Source: Peptostreptococcaceae bacterium (GTDB taxonomy: Bacteria; Bacillota_A; Clostridia; Peptostreptococcales; Anaerovoracaceae). From it: a stretch of DNA of 17,189 nucleotides. Positions 1-8,610 of this stretch are shown here, piece by piece. The DNA is taken from NCBI GenBank assembly GCA_016650135.1, contig JAENWH010000010.1, forward strand, positions 1 to 17,189, in the 5' to 3' direction. Position 1 is the stretch's first letter, and each line of letters begins with the position of its first letter. A program made the position numbers and the translations under genes. The notes below the pieces were generated by a model. The model made no database searches. It worked only from the letters and a program-made list of their open reading frames with translations, and was not told the DNA's origin.

Positions 1-1942
1 AATCTGTGGTTGCTAAATCATTATATCCCAAAAGGATCTTTTTATCGACACAGTATGGGCACGAATCATCTCCCACTTCCCGGTTATTTACTTTTGCTGT
101 ATACTCTCCTCCACATTCTGGGCATATCCATAAAGCAGATATCTTTGATTTTTTAAATACTGTTTCAGGGCCGCGTTCATTATTGGATGACCATTCCTTT
201 GTTAATTCAAAATGACTGTCAACAAGAGAGTTTACACCTTCTTGTAACATGATATCATCACAGACTAGACACTTATAATTGTTATTTATTATTTGTGATA
301 AAGAAGCATTATAATGATGCCCTATATTACAAATAAAATTATAATTATTATATTTGCTATCAAAACATTTTTCCGGTCGTTTATCATTATTCTTGTAATC
401 CCAAACTTCTACAACCTTTGGATATGTAGTAAGAATATCGTTTTCCCCTTCAGAGAGTACATGCCTTGAACAAATTGGGCAAACGCCATCCCATTTAATA
501 TGTGCTGCTATAGAACGCTGAAATTCATGGCCTTTTCCACAAACCCACCAAGTTTCCATGTCACTATTAATTGGTGAGGCTCGTTCAGAAGTTATTTCAT
601 TTTTATCACTATAGTCTTTAGCATATTCAGGATATAATGTTTTAAAATCATTTAACCCTAGCACTATTGTTCTATAGTTGCAAACGTGACACACTAGTTT
701 TCCTGCTCTATTTATTTTGAAGCAACTGTTCTGGAAAACGTGCCCCTTTTCACAAACCCAAGTAGCCTTGTCGATATCATTACACCAAAGGTCTTCAAAT
801 TTCGTTTTATTATTTTCTCCATAATTCCTTTTCATTTCAGGGTAAACATCGGCAAATCGCTTGGATTTTTTGCCCCTCGGGAAACATTCTCTGCAATATC
901 CGTATCCATTCGTTCTAGTATAAATTATTGCATTCCATTTGTGATCTTTATTACAAATCCATTCCACTTCTTTTTTACTGTTCGGTGTTACGCTATAAGG
1001 TGAGCAATTGTTATCCGGAGACCATTCCTTGACTATTTCTGGATACAATACCCCAAAACTGTCTTCTATTTTAACTTTTGTTCCGTGACAATACGGGCAT
1101 CCTGTATTCCCTATTTTTATTGCACGAATTACTGAAGATAAAACTGCGGAATAATTTCCATGTTTTTCACATGTCCAAATAAAATTTTTAGCACGATCCG
1201 TTCCTTGTAAATCAGATAATTTGCATCCAGATTCTTTTTCATTAAATAAAGGAATTAATTGGGGATACTCTAAATCAAATGTTTGCGCACGCTTTTGTTT
1301 CGCACAAACAGGACATTTGCCTATTTCAAATACATCATCAGTTTTTCTAATACGTCTATAAATAGGCGCAGGCCAAATATCTCCGCAGATATGGCATCTC
1401 CATTGAATTCGTTGATGAGAACCGATTCCATGCATTCCCATATCAATGCCCGGATTTAGTGCCTGATCATAGTCTAATGCAAGCCTGGGTACAATTGTAA
1501 ATGAATCATTTATGCCTTTTATAATACCTGTAAAACTACCACTACAAAGAGGGCAAGAATCCTTTCGCGCACGTACTCTGATAGTTGCTTCCCATTCATA
1601 ACCACACATAGGACATTTCCAATGAGCAAAATCCGGTGATTTGGCTGAAATCTGTTTTACATCAAGGCCTGCATTTTTTTCGAAGTCCCAAAACTTCATC
1701 AAATTTGGCTTTCCTGATACCGATGCTTTTAGTTTTTTACATACCGAACACTTTTTAGTTCCATATAGAAACGTGTGCATATCACGTTTAAAACTATGCC
1801 CTTTGTCACATTTCCAAAAAATTTTGGTTTTAGAATCAATTTTAACATCAGAAGGATCAACTGTATTACGTTCGTAATCCCACATTTTTTCTGCTTCTGG
1901 ATAGCGGTCAAACAATATGCATTTATTTTTTTTATTACACAT
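1..1942 (-). CDS. Multi-repeat zinc-ribbon protein (DUF4379-like), 3' end outside window
   Basis: An uninterrupted minus-strand frame of about 647 codons runs from ATG at 1942 off the left edge. It contains nine complete repeats of about 60-70 residues and the start of a tenth. Each follows one plan: an L/YP-x-x-x-x-x-W/Y-D segment, a W-x-C-x-x-C/H first knuckle (e.g. WKCPMCG, WVCEKGH, WICPECG) and a C-P-x-C second knuckle. This matches the probable zinc-ribbon family DUF4379 (Pfam PF14311), whose repeats are thought to bind zinc and possibly nucleic acid; the function is not established. In several repeats the first knuckle ends in GH rather than CxxC, so the ligand set is C-x-G-H plus CxxC. 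The start is set by AAGGA six bases upstream and lies 16 bases after the stop of the coiled-coil gene, so it is probably the last or a late gene of the recombinase operon. It could be a target-recognition factor or a cargo gene; that is inference. Confidence 0.85.
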   Translation of the reverse strand, partial: MCNKKNKCILFDRYPEAEKMWDYERNTVDPSDVKIDSKTKIFWKCDKGHSFKRDMHTFLYGTKKCSVCKKLKASVSGKPNLMKFWDFEKNAGLDVKQISAKSPDFAHWKCPMCGYEWEATIRVRARKDSCPLCSGSFTGIIKGINDSFTIVPRLALDYDQALNPGIDMGMHGIGSHQRIQWRCHICGDIWPAPIYRRIRKTDDVFEIGKCPVCAKQKRAQTFDLEYPQLIPLFNEKESGCKLSDLQGTDRAKNFIWTCEKHGNYSAVLSSVIRAIKIGNTGCPYCHGTKVKIEDSFGVLYPEIVKEWSPDNNCSPYSVTPNSKKEVEWICNKDHKWNAIIYTRTNGYGYCRECFPRGKKSKRFADVYPEMKRNYGENNKTKFEDLWCNDIDKATWVCEKGHVFQNSCFKINRAGKLVCHVCNYRTIVLGLNDFKTLYPEYAKDYSDKNEITSERASPINSDMETWWVCGKGHEFQRSIAAHIKWDGVCPICSRHVLSEGENDILTTYPKVVEVWDYKNNDKRPEKCFDSKYNNYNFICNIGHHYNASLSQIINNNYKCLVCDDIMLQEGVNSLVDSHFELTKEWSSNNERGPETVFKKSKISALWICPECGGEYTAKVNNREVGDDSCPYCVDKKILLGYNDLATTD

Positions 1943-1958
1943 TACTTTTCCTTCATGT

Positions 1959-2639
1959 TTACTCGTCTAATTTTTCGAGCAAATTCTTAACTGACTTATT
2001 CCTAAATTTAGAAATATCCGTATATGGTTTGATAGAATGAACCTCTAATGCTTCGTCTTTAATTATTTCACAAACAACTTCTAAAATCCCTTCTTTTTGT
2101 AAAAGAGCATTCGCAACCTCGGGATAAATATAATCATTTATAATTCTGTTAAGTTTAGTTATTATTGCATCTTTCTCTTTAGAATAAGATCTTTCAATTT
2201 TTTCAATTTTTTCAGCCATTTTCTTTTCAATCTCACGATTTTTTTCTTCTAATTGCTTGATTTGACTTGATAATTTCTTATTCTCTTCAAATGCAAATGC
2301 AGCAGAATAAGAAATAGATGAATAATATGTTTCTCGTTCTGTTAACGCTTTTCGTAATTCAGTTATAGATCTGTGCCGATTCAGAAATTTATCTACATCA
2401 AGGCAGTGATATGCAACTACCTTGGTATGATGTTTCTCTGTATCATTTTCTTTTATTCCATCAATATACTTTCTTGCTTCTTTGTCTCTTCGAATTATAT
2501 AATCTGCTACATCTATCCCTTTATCACGAATGAATTTACCAAGTGCAGGAATTGTTAATTTAGCAATTGAACAATTAAGACAAAATTCATCAATATATCG
2601 TTTTGTTTCGTCCGTTGTTATTTTCTTAATTCTTGCCAT
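1959..2639 (-). CDS. Coiled-coil accessory protein of recombinase operon (TnpC/DUF6262-like)
   Basis: This is a 226-residue protein when started at ATG 2639 (MARIKKITTDE). The frame is open to 2690, but GGAG seven bases upstream and the 14-base overlap with the preceding stop favour 2639. The N-terminal 60 residues contain two cysteines (FCLNC). A strongly charged heptad-like stretch, with repeated EEK/EIEKK/EKIE patterns, occupies about residues 100-165, followed by a mixed C-terminal domain. No enzyme motif is visible. In Tn554-type transposons a small coiled-coil protein, TnpC, follows the two tyrosine recombinases and influences transposition efficiency and orientation. Position and architecture suggest the same role here. 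The family assignment rests on context and coiled-coil content, not on a recognised signature. Confidence 0.7.
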   Translation of the reverse strand: MARIKKITTDETKRYIDEFCLNCSIAKLTIPALGKFIRDKGIDVADYIIRRDKEARKYIDGIKENDTEKHHTKVVAYHCLDVDKFLNRHRSITELRKALTERETYYSSISYSAAFAFEENKKLSSQIKQLEEKNREIEKKMAEKIEKIERSYSKEKDAIITKLNRIINDYIYPEVANALLQKEGILEVVCEIIKDEALEVHSIKPYTDISKFRNKSVKNLLEKLDE

Positions 2640-4272
2640 TATCCATCTCCATTGTTTCTTTGAGATACTGTTGATATGTATATTCTGCATTTTTTAGTTT
2701 CATAAGAGCTTGAACTAATTCTTCGGAATATCCTTTCTCTTGACGAACCTTTTTTACAATTGTATCTAAGTGTTTACACTCCATGTTTATCTGATTCTTA
2801 TAGCGATCTTTTGAATCGGTAAACGACTGTCCCATTGCTCGATAAAAGGTGCAGTTAGGGCAATAACCAATTTCACTTTCAGGTCCAATTATTTTCATAC
2901 AGTCAGTAAATATTCCTTTTACTACCTGTGGCGAATAGCATCTGCCCTTTGGTTCAACAGGAACAAAATCACTAACATGAAGTGGCTTTTCTATTTGGCT
3001 AATTGAATATGTTTGTTCACCTTTAATAAGCCTTTTATATTGCCTATAAGTTTTACATTCAATTAAATTTGTAATATTGCTATAATAGTGAGATGACATA
3101 TTAGGATTGTCATGCCCCGCTAACATCATTGCCACCATTGGGGTTGCTCCCTCAGCAATCATATTAATGAGCGAAAGGTGACGAGTATCGCCAAGACAAA
3201 TATACTGAATTTCATTTTCTTTAATAAAAGTTGATTTTCTCTCAAATATGACTCTATATCCATATCTGTCTTGAATAATCTGTTGAAAGAAATACCTAAG
3301 ACATGTGCCGAAATTAGCATAAGTGAAATACCTACTTGTGTATGGCTTACATCTGCCCCACATTACATAATGCGTATCTACAAGGAATAATGTCCCCAAT
3401 TCATTGTCCAAAAAATCATCTGTTTTCTCCTTGTACCACATAATTGTATCCGCTAATTCATTAGGAATTTGATATTTAACTTCAATAAAGTCTTTATCAA
3501 TTTTATATGAAACTGTTTTATTTGGTCCTTTAAGTCTATCTTTTCTCAAAGTAAGAATCCATTTATCTTTACTTCCTTTTAAACAGTCTCTAGACATTAC
3601 AACAAATTCTCTTGGCCTCATAGGGATAACCCCTGTAACTTTCCACCATAGATATACAGGGAAGAAAAACAGTTTTTCTTCCTCATCCCTTGATTCATTC
3701 CAAAACTGATCAAGTATGTCAGAAAACAAAAAGTAACTATCAAACGATGCCAATTTTCGCTGACCTTTCCATGAGTTTACTTTTAGTTTATCATCCACTT
3801 TTTCAAGTCTGTTTATAATGTCCTCAACTTCATCTTCATTTCCATTATCCGGAAGCATTGAAAAGAACTCAATAATTCTTCCAATGAAGGTTACCCATAA
3901 TTCTTCACTAATTAAAGTTAACTCTTTTACAGGGAAAGAAACAACCTTTTTAATGCCATTGATAATTTGTTGAAGAGATAGAAGTACTAATTCTCCTAAT
4001 TGATAAATTATATATGTTTTCATATATGCAATGAAGTGTTTTTTATCAATCTTAAGAAGCTTGCCATATTCTGCAAAATTTTCATCTTTGATATTGAAAT
4101 CAAATCCCACATTGGAGTATTCATCACATAAGTGCCATACATTGTCATCAAAATACCCGTTTAGTATAACTTTATTTTTTTTATACGCATTAAAAATTGA
4201 TTCTGCTTCTTTAGTTGTTGCTTTATCAAAATTTGGTATGGATAATATTGAAGTGAATGCGTTATTTATCAT
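2626..4272 (-). CDS. Tyrosine recombinase with C-terminal zinc motif (TnpB-like)
   Basis: This 548-residue protein carries the catalytic landmarks of tyrosine recombinases: box I Arg in IPMRPREF (R219), then GDTRH (R364/H365), LAGHDNP (H387) and the nucleophile region SSHYYSN (Y396 or Y397). The long N-terminal part (1-200) is helical and has no recognised motif. A C-terminal extension after residue 440 has Cys445, Cys458 and YCPNC (471-474), a likely zinc finger that the 623-residue neighbour also has in different form. The length is intermediate between typical phage integrases (350-400) and Tn554 TnpB (about 630). The start ATG overlaps the previous stop by 11 bases and has AGGG-type spacing upstream. 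It likely acts with the other recombinases in strand exchange at the element ends. The catalytic set looks complete, so the protein is probably active. Confidence 0.85.
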   Translation of the reverse strand: MINNAFTSILSIPNFDKATTKEAESIFNAYKKNKVILNGYFDDNVWHLCDEYSNVGFDFNIKDENFAEYGKLLKIDKKHFIAYMKTYIIYQLGELVLLSLQQIINGIKKVVSFPVKELTLISEELWVTFIGRIIEFFSMLPDNGNEDEVEDIINRLEKVDDKLKVNSWKGQRKLASFDSYFLFSDILDQFWNESRDEEEKLFFFPVYLWWKVTGVIPMRPREFVVMSRDCLKGSKDKWILTLRKDRLKGPNKTVSYKIDKDFIEVKYQIPNELADTIMWYKEKTDDFLDNELGTLFLVDTHYVMWGRCKPYTSRYFTYANFGTCLRYFFQQIIQDRYGYRVIFERKSTFIKENEIQYICLGDTRHLSLINMIAEGATPMVAMMLAGHDNPNMSSHYYSNITNLIECKTYRQYKRLIKGEQTYSISQIEKPLHVSDFVPVEPKGRCYSPQVVKGIFTDCMKIIGPESEIGYCPNCTFYRAMGQSFTDSKDRYKNQINMECKHLDTIVKKVRQEKGYSEELVQALMKLKNAEYTYQQYLKETMEMDNGKN

Positions 4273-6133
4273 TTTCCATTCCCTTTACAATCCTTTCTAG
4301 TGACTTAAATGCCTCTATTCCATATTCATTTTCTACACATTGAAGCATTTCATCAATTGAAGGTAAAACAACACTATTTACCATTGCTTTGTATTTTTGC
4401 TTCATTAACTCATCAGATGTTTCTACATATAACTTGGCTAACCTACTGTATTCACTCATTAACAAAAGCATCGTTAATTTGGTGCTGATTTCATACTCGC
4501 AACCAGGGCAACTTGTTCTTTCATTAAAAGGACAGAGCTTTTCCATAGCTGTCATTAAACATAAACATTCTCCTTGCTTGGAGACTGCGTTACCATTTCC
4601 AATTCTATGAAGGATTTTTATTATCTCATCTTTCGATTTAGTGGAAAATATTTCTTTTGTAACCATTACTGCCTGTTTATTTGTTTTTTGCGAAAACCCT
4701 ATAGCCCATTCTACTTCTTTAGGCGTTAAATGTAGTTCTTTAATAGCGTTTGTTTGATTTTCAATAGAAAGTTTGTCATATTCGCCATTAGTAATCATTT
4801 TAAGTAGCATTGAAGGTACAAATGAAAGCACACCTCTTTCAAACAGTTCCTTAGCCACAAATTCAGGGCTATATCCACTCATTTTTGCATCTTTTAGGTA
4901 AATGCTAGTTGTCTGTGCAAACTCTCCATATGAGCCTTTATGGGATCTAGCAAGGGATGCCAATATATATCCCTTAACATTGAATTCACCAGCATTTTCA
5001 AGAATATCATCTGTAAGCGAATATATCATTTGCATGTAGGATTTATTGGCCGATTTCGATTTAAAATTAGCCTCAAGAAATAGTTCTCCAATTTCTTCTC
5101 CCATATACCTTGATATTTGTTCATATGATGTTATTGATCTTATAAGCGGTTCTTCCTTTGATTCTCCCTTAAGTTGAAAATGTGCTTCTGCTATTGCAAA
5201 TAGTTTTCCAATATGCACTTCCACGCTTTGAGGAACGTCAAACTTAATGTTTGGTACATTAGGTACATTTGCCGTTTTATTTGGTGTTTTTGTTAATGTG
5301 GATAGACACCATATAATTGAATATAATGTGAGCCGTGCATCATCATCACTAAAAGTTCCATCATTTACTTTCTTTAACACTACTTCCGGTTTCATTGTAA
5401 GTTTTGGATGAGGGAGTCTGAACAAGTCTGTATTTCTTAAAGCGCAAATAAAGTGTAAGGAGATAAACAGCCATGTATCAATATAATTCTTTGATTCTGA
5501 CGATAATTCATACATGTTGTTTTCCTCTATATAATCCTCATTATACATACAATAAAGAATCCCAAGGTATGTGTTTGGCTCATAAGCTGCGCTTGTTTCT
5601 GTTTTAGAACTTCTAGTGTTTGTGAAATACACTTTTTTGTAAACTGTTTTATAATGTCTGTTTGTCCAATTAATAAAATCTGCAATAATATCGGTATAAA
5701 CCTTTGGAAGATTTTCGCAGATATCTGCCATAAAATACTCTATTTCTGTATCGTCAGCAAAATGAATTTCTCCTGCCAAATAGAATAAGATACAATCTAA
5801 GATCTGATATTTATACGCATTGTCAAGTTCTGTATTTTTTTCATAATTCTTAAAGATTTTATAAGTCTCAGGCAAAGAACATTTTAATTTTTCTTCGATA
5901 TATGATACTTTGTCAGAAACATCGCTTATATAGTACTGGCAAAAATCTTTTACTTTAGAATTTATACGTTCAGGGAATTTATCACTTACAAAAAAACGTC
6001 CATTATTTGATTTAGGGACTTCACCAAACCAATTATTATCTACTATTAGCTTTGAGAATTGAAATGAAAATTGTTCATCGTTTATTTTATATTCTTTTTC
6101 TAGTTGTTTCACATATTCACGTAGGTCAATCAT
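4262..6133 (-). CDS. Recombinase-like protein with Cys-rich tail, middle member of the trio
   Basis: The frame is open from 6178, but GGAAGAG just upstream of ATG 6133 and an 8-base overlap (ATGATTGA) with the preceding gene favour a 623-residue protein beginning MIDLREYVKQ. ICALRNTDLFRLPHP (Arg about 233) resembles box I of tyrosine recombinases. ARSHKGS followed by TTSIYLKD (His about 398, Tyr about 412) resembles the GH...TT..Y end of the catalytic domain. A clear HxxR box II is not visible; the equivalent stretch, SKSANKSYMQM, is degenerate, so catalysis is uncertain. The C-terminus has five cysteines (CLC ... CP ... CPGC, about 523-545), suggesting zinc binding. Its place between two clear recombinases in an overlapping operon suggests a partner in a multi-recombinase complex. 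I recognise the fold only by these motifs. Confidence 0.7.
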   Translation of the reverse strand: MIDLREYVKQLEKEYKINDEQFSFQFSKLIVDNNWFGEVPKSNNGRFFVSDKFPERINSKVKDFCQYYISDVSDKVSYIEEKLKCSLPETYKIFKNYEKNTELDNAYKYQILDCILFYLAGEIHFADDTEIEYFMADICENLPKVYTDIIADFINWTNRHYKTVYKKVYFTNTRSSKTETSAAYEPNTYLGILYCMYNEDYIEENNMYELSSESKNYIDTWLFISLHFICALRNTDLFRLPHPKLTMKPEVVLKKVNDGTFSDDDARLTLYSIIWCLSTLTKTPNKTANVPNVPNIKFDVPQSVEVHIGKLFAIAEAHFQLKGESKEEPLIRSITSYEQISRYMGEEIGELFLEANFKSKSANKSYMQMIYSLTDDILENAGEFNVKGYILASLARSHKGSYGEFAQTTSIYLKDAKMSGYSPEFVAKELFERGVLSFVPSMLLKMITNGEYDKLSIENQTNAIKELHLTPKEVEWAIGFSQKTNKQAVMVTKEIFSTKSKDEIIKILHRIGNGNAVSKQGECLCLMTAMEKLCPFNERTSCPGCEYEISTKLTMLLLMSEYSRLAKLYVETSDELMKQKYKAMVNSVVLPSIDEMLQCVENEYGIEAFKSLERIVKGMENDK

Positions 6134-7397
6134 TTTTTCTCTTCCCAGCCTTCCATAGTGAATAGTTAAAGACTTCATTATTTACAATTTTATACTGCTT
6201 TTCAAGATCGCTTTTATTCATAATATATGTGAGAGACGAATCAGGGTTTTTATCGCCACGCCAAAACATAAGGCCTGCCACATCTTCACCGTAAAGCGTG
6301 AGTTTTACTGAAAACCAATGTCTGAAAATATGTGGACTTATACTATTTTCAAGTAGGAGTTGTCCAAAATGTGCAAGTTCCGGATCACCACTGTCAAGCA
6401 TCTCTGGAATGCATTCTTCGATAACTTTTTTGAATTCTGAATAATAACTGTCATATGTATACGCTTTACCGCTTCTGTTGACAGTCAAAGCTCCATATTC
6501 TTCTTCATACTTATTCCCCTCAATAAATTTCATGTATATCTTATAGCATTCACAAAACGCTGTTAAAAAAGCAGGATATACTCTCTGTGTACGTTCCTTT
6601 TTAATTGAACCAACACTCTTTAAGTCAGAACGCAAATTTCTTTCATATGATAAATCTATAAAAACATCTCGAATTTCGCCATTACAAAAGTCAAATCTAA
6701 TCCCAGCTCCTAAAGAAGAGTCTGCTCTTCTAACATTGCAATCTTCAGCTGGCCTAAGACCAGCAAAAGCACTTAATGCTGAAAGCATGAGTATATTTGG
6801 ATGTTTATCAATGATTTTACTCATAATTACTTCAAATGCTTTTTCCGGAATATCCCTAAATATTGTTTTGGGTTTTGAATTATATCTCACATCAAAAGTC
6901 AGAACGTTTTTAGTAATATATTTTTTTCTTGCCTTACTGAATACTTCAACTTTCTTGTATAGACCATTTACATTTACTTTACTTGTTTTATTTTGTTGTA
7001 CATAATTCTCCAAAAAATCAATTATTGAGTCAACACAGGCATCCACTGTTCTTTTCGCTCTTGTAGTATATTTTGTATCCGAGGCAAGTTTGCATAATCC
7101 ATAAGCTTTTAAAAAGGATTTCACCATATCATTATCCATATCATCAAGTTTCGAAATTTGATATTTCTCAAAGAATACATAATTTAATAACTGTGCCACA
7201 CCATAAAATCGGCTACGATTATCACTAGTTAGTGGCCTGACACTAGAATTCTTGGCTGACCTTATGTACTCATGAAAATTTGTCCATGCAATTATCTTTT
7301 TGTCATTTTTGATTACAATGAAATTGCGTTTTATTAATTGGTCTTCACCATATATTAAAGTGTGTTCATACACTGCAAAGTTTGTAGTTTCTCTCAT
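6126..7397 (-). CDS. Tyrosine recombinase/integrase (TnpA-like)
   Basis: This is a 423-residue site-specific recombinase. Residues about 60-135 look like the N-terminal core-binding domain. The catalytic domain shows box I AFAGLRPAED (Arg215), box II SPHIFRHWFS (His356, Arg359) and the nucleophile in DSSLTYI (Tyr391). The usual GH motif is replaced by RGDKNPD, with Asp382 where His or Trp is expected; Trp379 two residues before could take part. The start ATG at 7397 has AAGGGTG four bases upstream. It follows the short integrase-like gene by about 73 bases and overlaps the next gene by 8. Residues 64-82 (RFYGVAQLLNYVFFEKYQI) resemble the fragment at 8224-8490, marking that as a broken paralogue. 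The Asp substitution is unusual but compatible with activity in some recombinases. Confidence 0.85.
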   Translation of the reverse strand: MRETTNFAVYEHTLIYGEDQLIKRNFIVIKNDKKIIAWTNFHEYIRSAKNSSVRPLTSDNRSRFYGVAQLLNYVFFEKYQISKLDDMDNDMVKSFLKAYGLCKLASDTKYTTRAKRTVDACVDSIIDFLENYVQQNKTSKVNVNGLYKKVEVFSKARKKYITKNVLTFDVRYNSKPKTIFRDIPEKAFEVIMSKIIDKHPNILMLSALSAFAGLRPAEDCNVRRADSSLGAGIRFDFCNGEIRDVFIDLSYERNLRSDLKSVGSIKKERTQRVYPAFLTAFCECYKIYMKFIEGNKYEEEYGALTVNRSGKAYTYDSYYSEFKKVIEECIPEMLDSGDPELAHFGQLLLENSISPHIFRHWFSVKLTLYGEDVAGLMFWRGDKNPDSSLTYIMNKSDLEKQYKIVNNEVFNYSLWKAGKRKND

Positions 7398-7470
7398 GTA
7401 TCACCCTTTTTCTATATATTACTATTAATTTCTACTAAAAGAAATGCAGATTACGTCCAAATTTCGCCCT

Positions 7471-7935
7471 TTATAGTTTAGATGTTACCTTATATAAAGC
7501 CTCTATTCTTATACGCCCAATATCCCTAGGCCGCAGTACTATGCCAGTCTTTGCGCCTATCCTTTTAAATAGCAAATTAACGTCGTAAGCATTCATACGC
7601 CTTTTGTTATTTTGTTTTGTGGTTTCATAAAAAACATAAGAGGGATATGTTGCCCCGCTTTTTAGTTGATTACAATAATCTTCATAAAGGCTCTTTAAAC
7701 CCTCCGTCATATTAATGTTCCTGTAATTCCTTATTTCTCCTTGATTCGCAGTTTTGAAATTTTCCATTTGAATTGTACCTTCAGCCACTTTAATATTTTC
7801 ATGTTCCAAATTTATACATTCAGATACACGACAACAACTTTCCCACATTAATGATATTAGTAACTTATCCCTAATGTTTTCACAACTATCAATTATGCAT
7901 TTTAACTGGCGTGCGTCTAAAGTTTTCTCTTCCAT
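7471..7935 (-). CDS. Short integrase-like protein, catalytic-domain fragment
   Basis: ATG at 7935 has GGAGGT at 7941-7946, an ideal Shine-Dalgarno, giving 154 residues; the frame is open further to a TTG at 8004. RDKLLISLMWESCCRVSECINLEHENI aligns by eye with the box I region of XerC/integrase proteins, Arg retained (C-C-R-V-S-E), and RPRDIGRIRIEALYKV stands where box II (HxLRHTxAT) would be. The chain then stops, so the second His and the Tyr are missing, as is the whole N-terminal DNA-arm domain. It could be a decayed recombinase. The good ribosome site and a second short integrase-like gene in the same relative place (8611-9126) suggest instead a small catalytically dead partner kept at the head of the operon. 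That is inference. Confidence 0.6.
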   Translation of the reverse strand: MEEKTLDARQLKCIIDSCENIRDKLLISLMWESCCRVSECINLEHENIKVAEGTIQMENFKTANQGEIRNYRNINMTEGLKSLYEDYCNQLKSGATYPSYVFYETTKQNNKRRMNAYDVNLLFKRIGAKTGIVLRPRDIGRIRIEALYKVTSKL

Positions 7936-8096
7936 ACAAAACCTCCATTCCTTCTGGCACAATTGTTGTACCAATCCTTGTATATTTCTACTTTCACTTT
8001 CCAAATTTATTTTATCTTGTTTGATGCTTAAAGTTTAAATGATCCCATTTTGCAATTTTTTATGGTCAATTATCAAGTTGCTTCAAATCAATTTCT

Positions 8097-8239
8097 TTAT
8101 TCAATCGGGCTTAAATAACCCAACTTCTTCTTATGTGTTCATTGTTATAATATTTAATGTACTCGTATAGAGAATCAATAAACCCTTCTTTTGGCATAAA
8201 GAAATTATACAGAAGTTCTGATTTTAAGTGGTCAAAAAT
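8097..8239 (-). pseudogene. IS3-family (IS150-like) transposase C-terminus, remnant
   Basis: The minus strand reads IFDHLKSELLYN, then EGFIDSLYEYIKYYNNEHI. This is the conserved end of the DDE integrase domain of IS3-family OrfB (compare FFGxLKxExxY and the DYxxxIxYYNxxR motif). A one-base shift then leads to KKLGYLSPIE and a stop, the usual KLxGLSPxEYR ending. Only the last 45 or so codons survive. There is no upstream DD part and no recognisable inverted repeats. The fragment starts exactly where the broken recombinase at 8224-8490 loses its similarity, so the IS insertion probably truncated that gene before decaying. Confidence 0.7.
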
Positions 8240-8490
8240 GTGTTATTTGTTTTGTACTGCCAGAATTTTTCGAACAAAACGTAGTTCAAAAAATTGCACA
8301 CTCTTCTTATTTCATCTTGGTTCTGCTCGGTCATTTTTTTGTTATCTCCGGTATAAATATGGTAATTTGTCAACTGTATGACGTGACTATTTAAAGTTAA
8401 CGATATAAAACTCCACTCATAACGCTCACCTCTTTCATCTATCCACATATATTTATATGGCTTAAATGCCAAATCCTTATGCGCCAACAT
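8224..8490 (-). pseudogene. Truncated N-terminus of a tyrosine recombinase (paralogue of the 423-residue gene)
   Basis: An 88-codon frame from ATG 8490. Its middle (VCNFLNYVLFEKFWQYK) matches VAQLLNYVFFEKYQISK of the complete recombinase encoded at 6126-7397, and the preceding residues keep the same hydrophobic layout of the N-terminal domain. Similarity stops at about 8245, where IS3 transposase sequence starts in another frame; the last few codons read into that remnant. The catalytic domain is absent, so the gene is broken. An AAGGAG lies 14 bases before the ATG, more distant than ideal. Confidence 0.65.
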
Positions 8491-8610
8491 TTAATTCGTT
8501 TCATCTCCTTAGCCTTATTTATCTTGCTCCCTAAACACTGCTTCATTCTTCCAGCTTGTCATCTATGATTTGGTTAGATAAAACACCAAAATTCAGGTAC
8601 TACCACGTAC

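Noticed and set aside
6..215. Plus-strand frame of 69 codons
   Set aside because: It lies antisense to the continuous zinc-ribbon frame and has no ribosome site or family resemblance.
1729..1911. Minus-strand 60-codon frame inside the zinc-ribbon gene
   Set aside because: It is in another frame of the same strand; the long frame with regular CxxC repeats is clearly the coding one.
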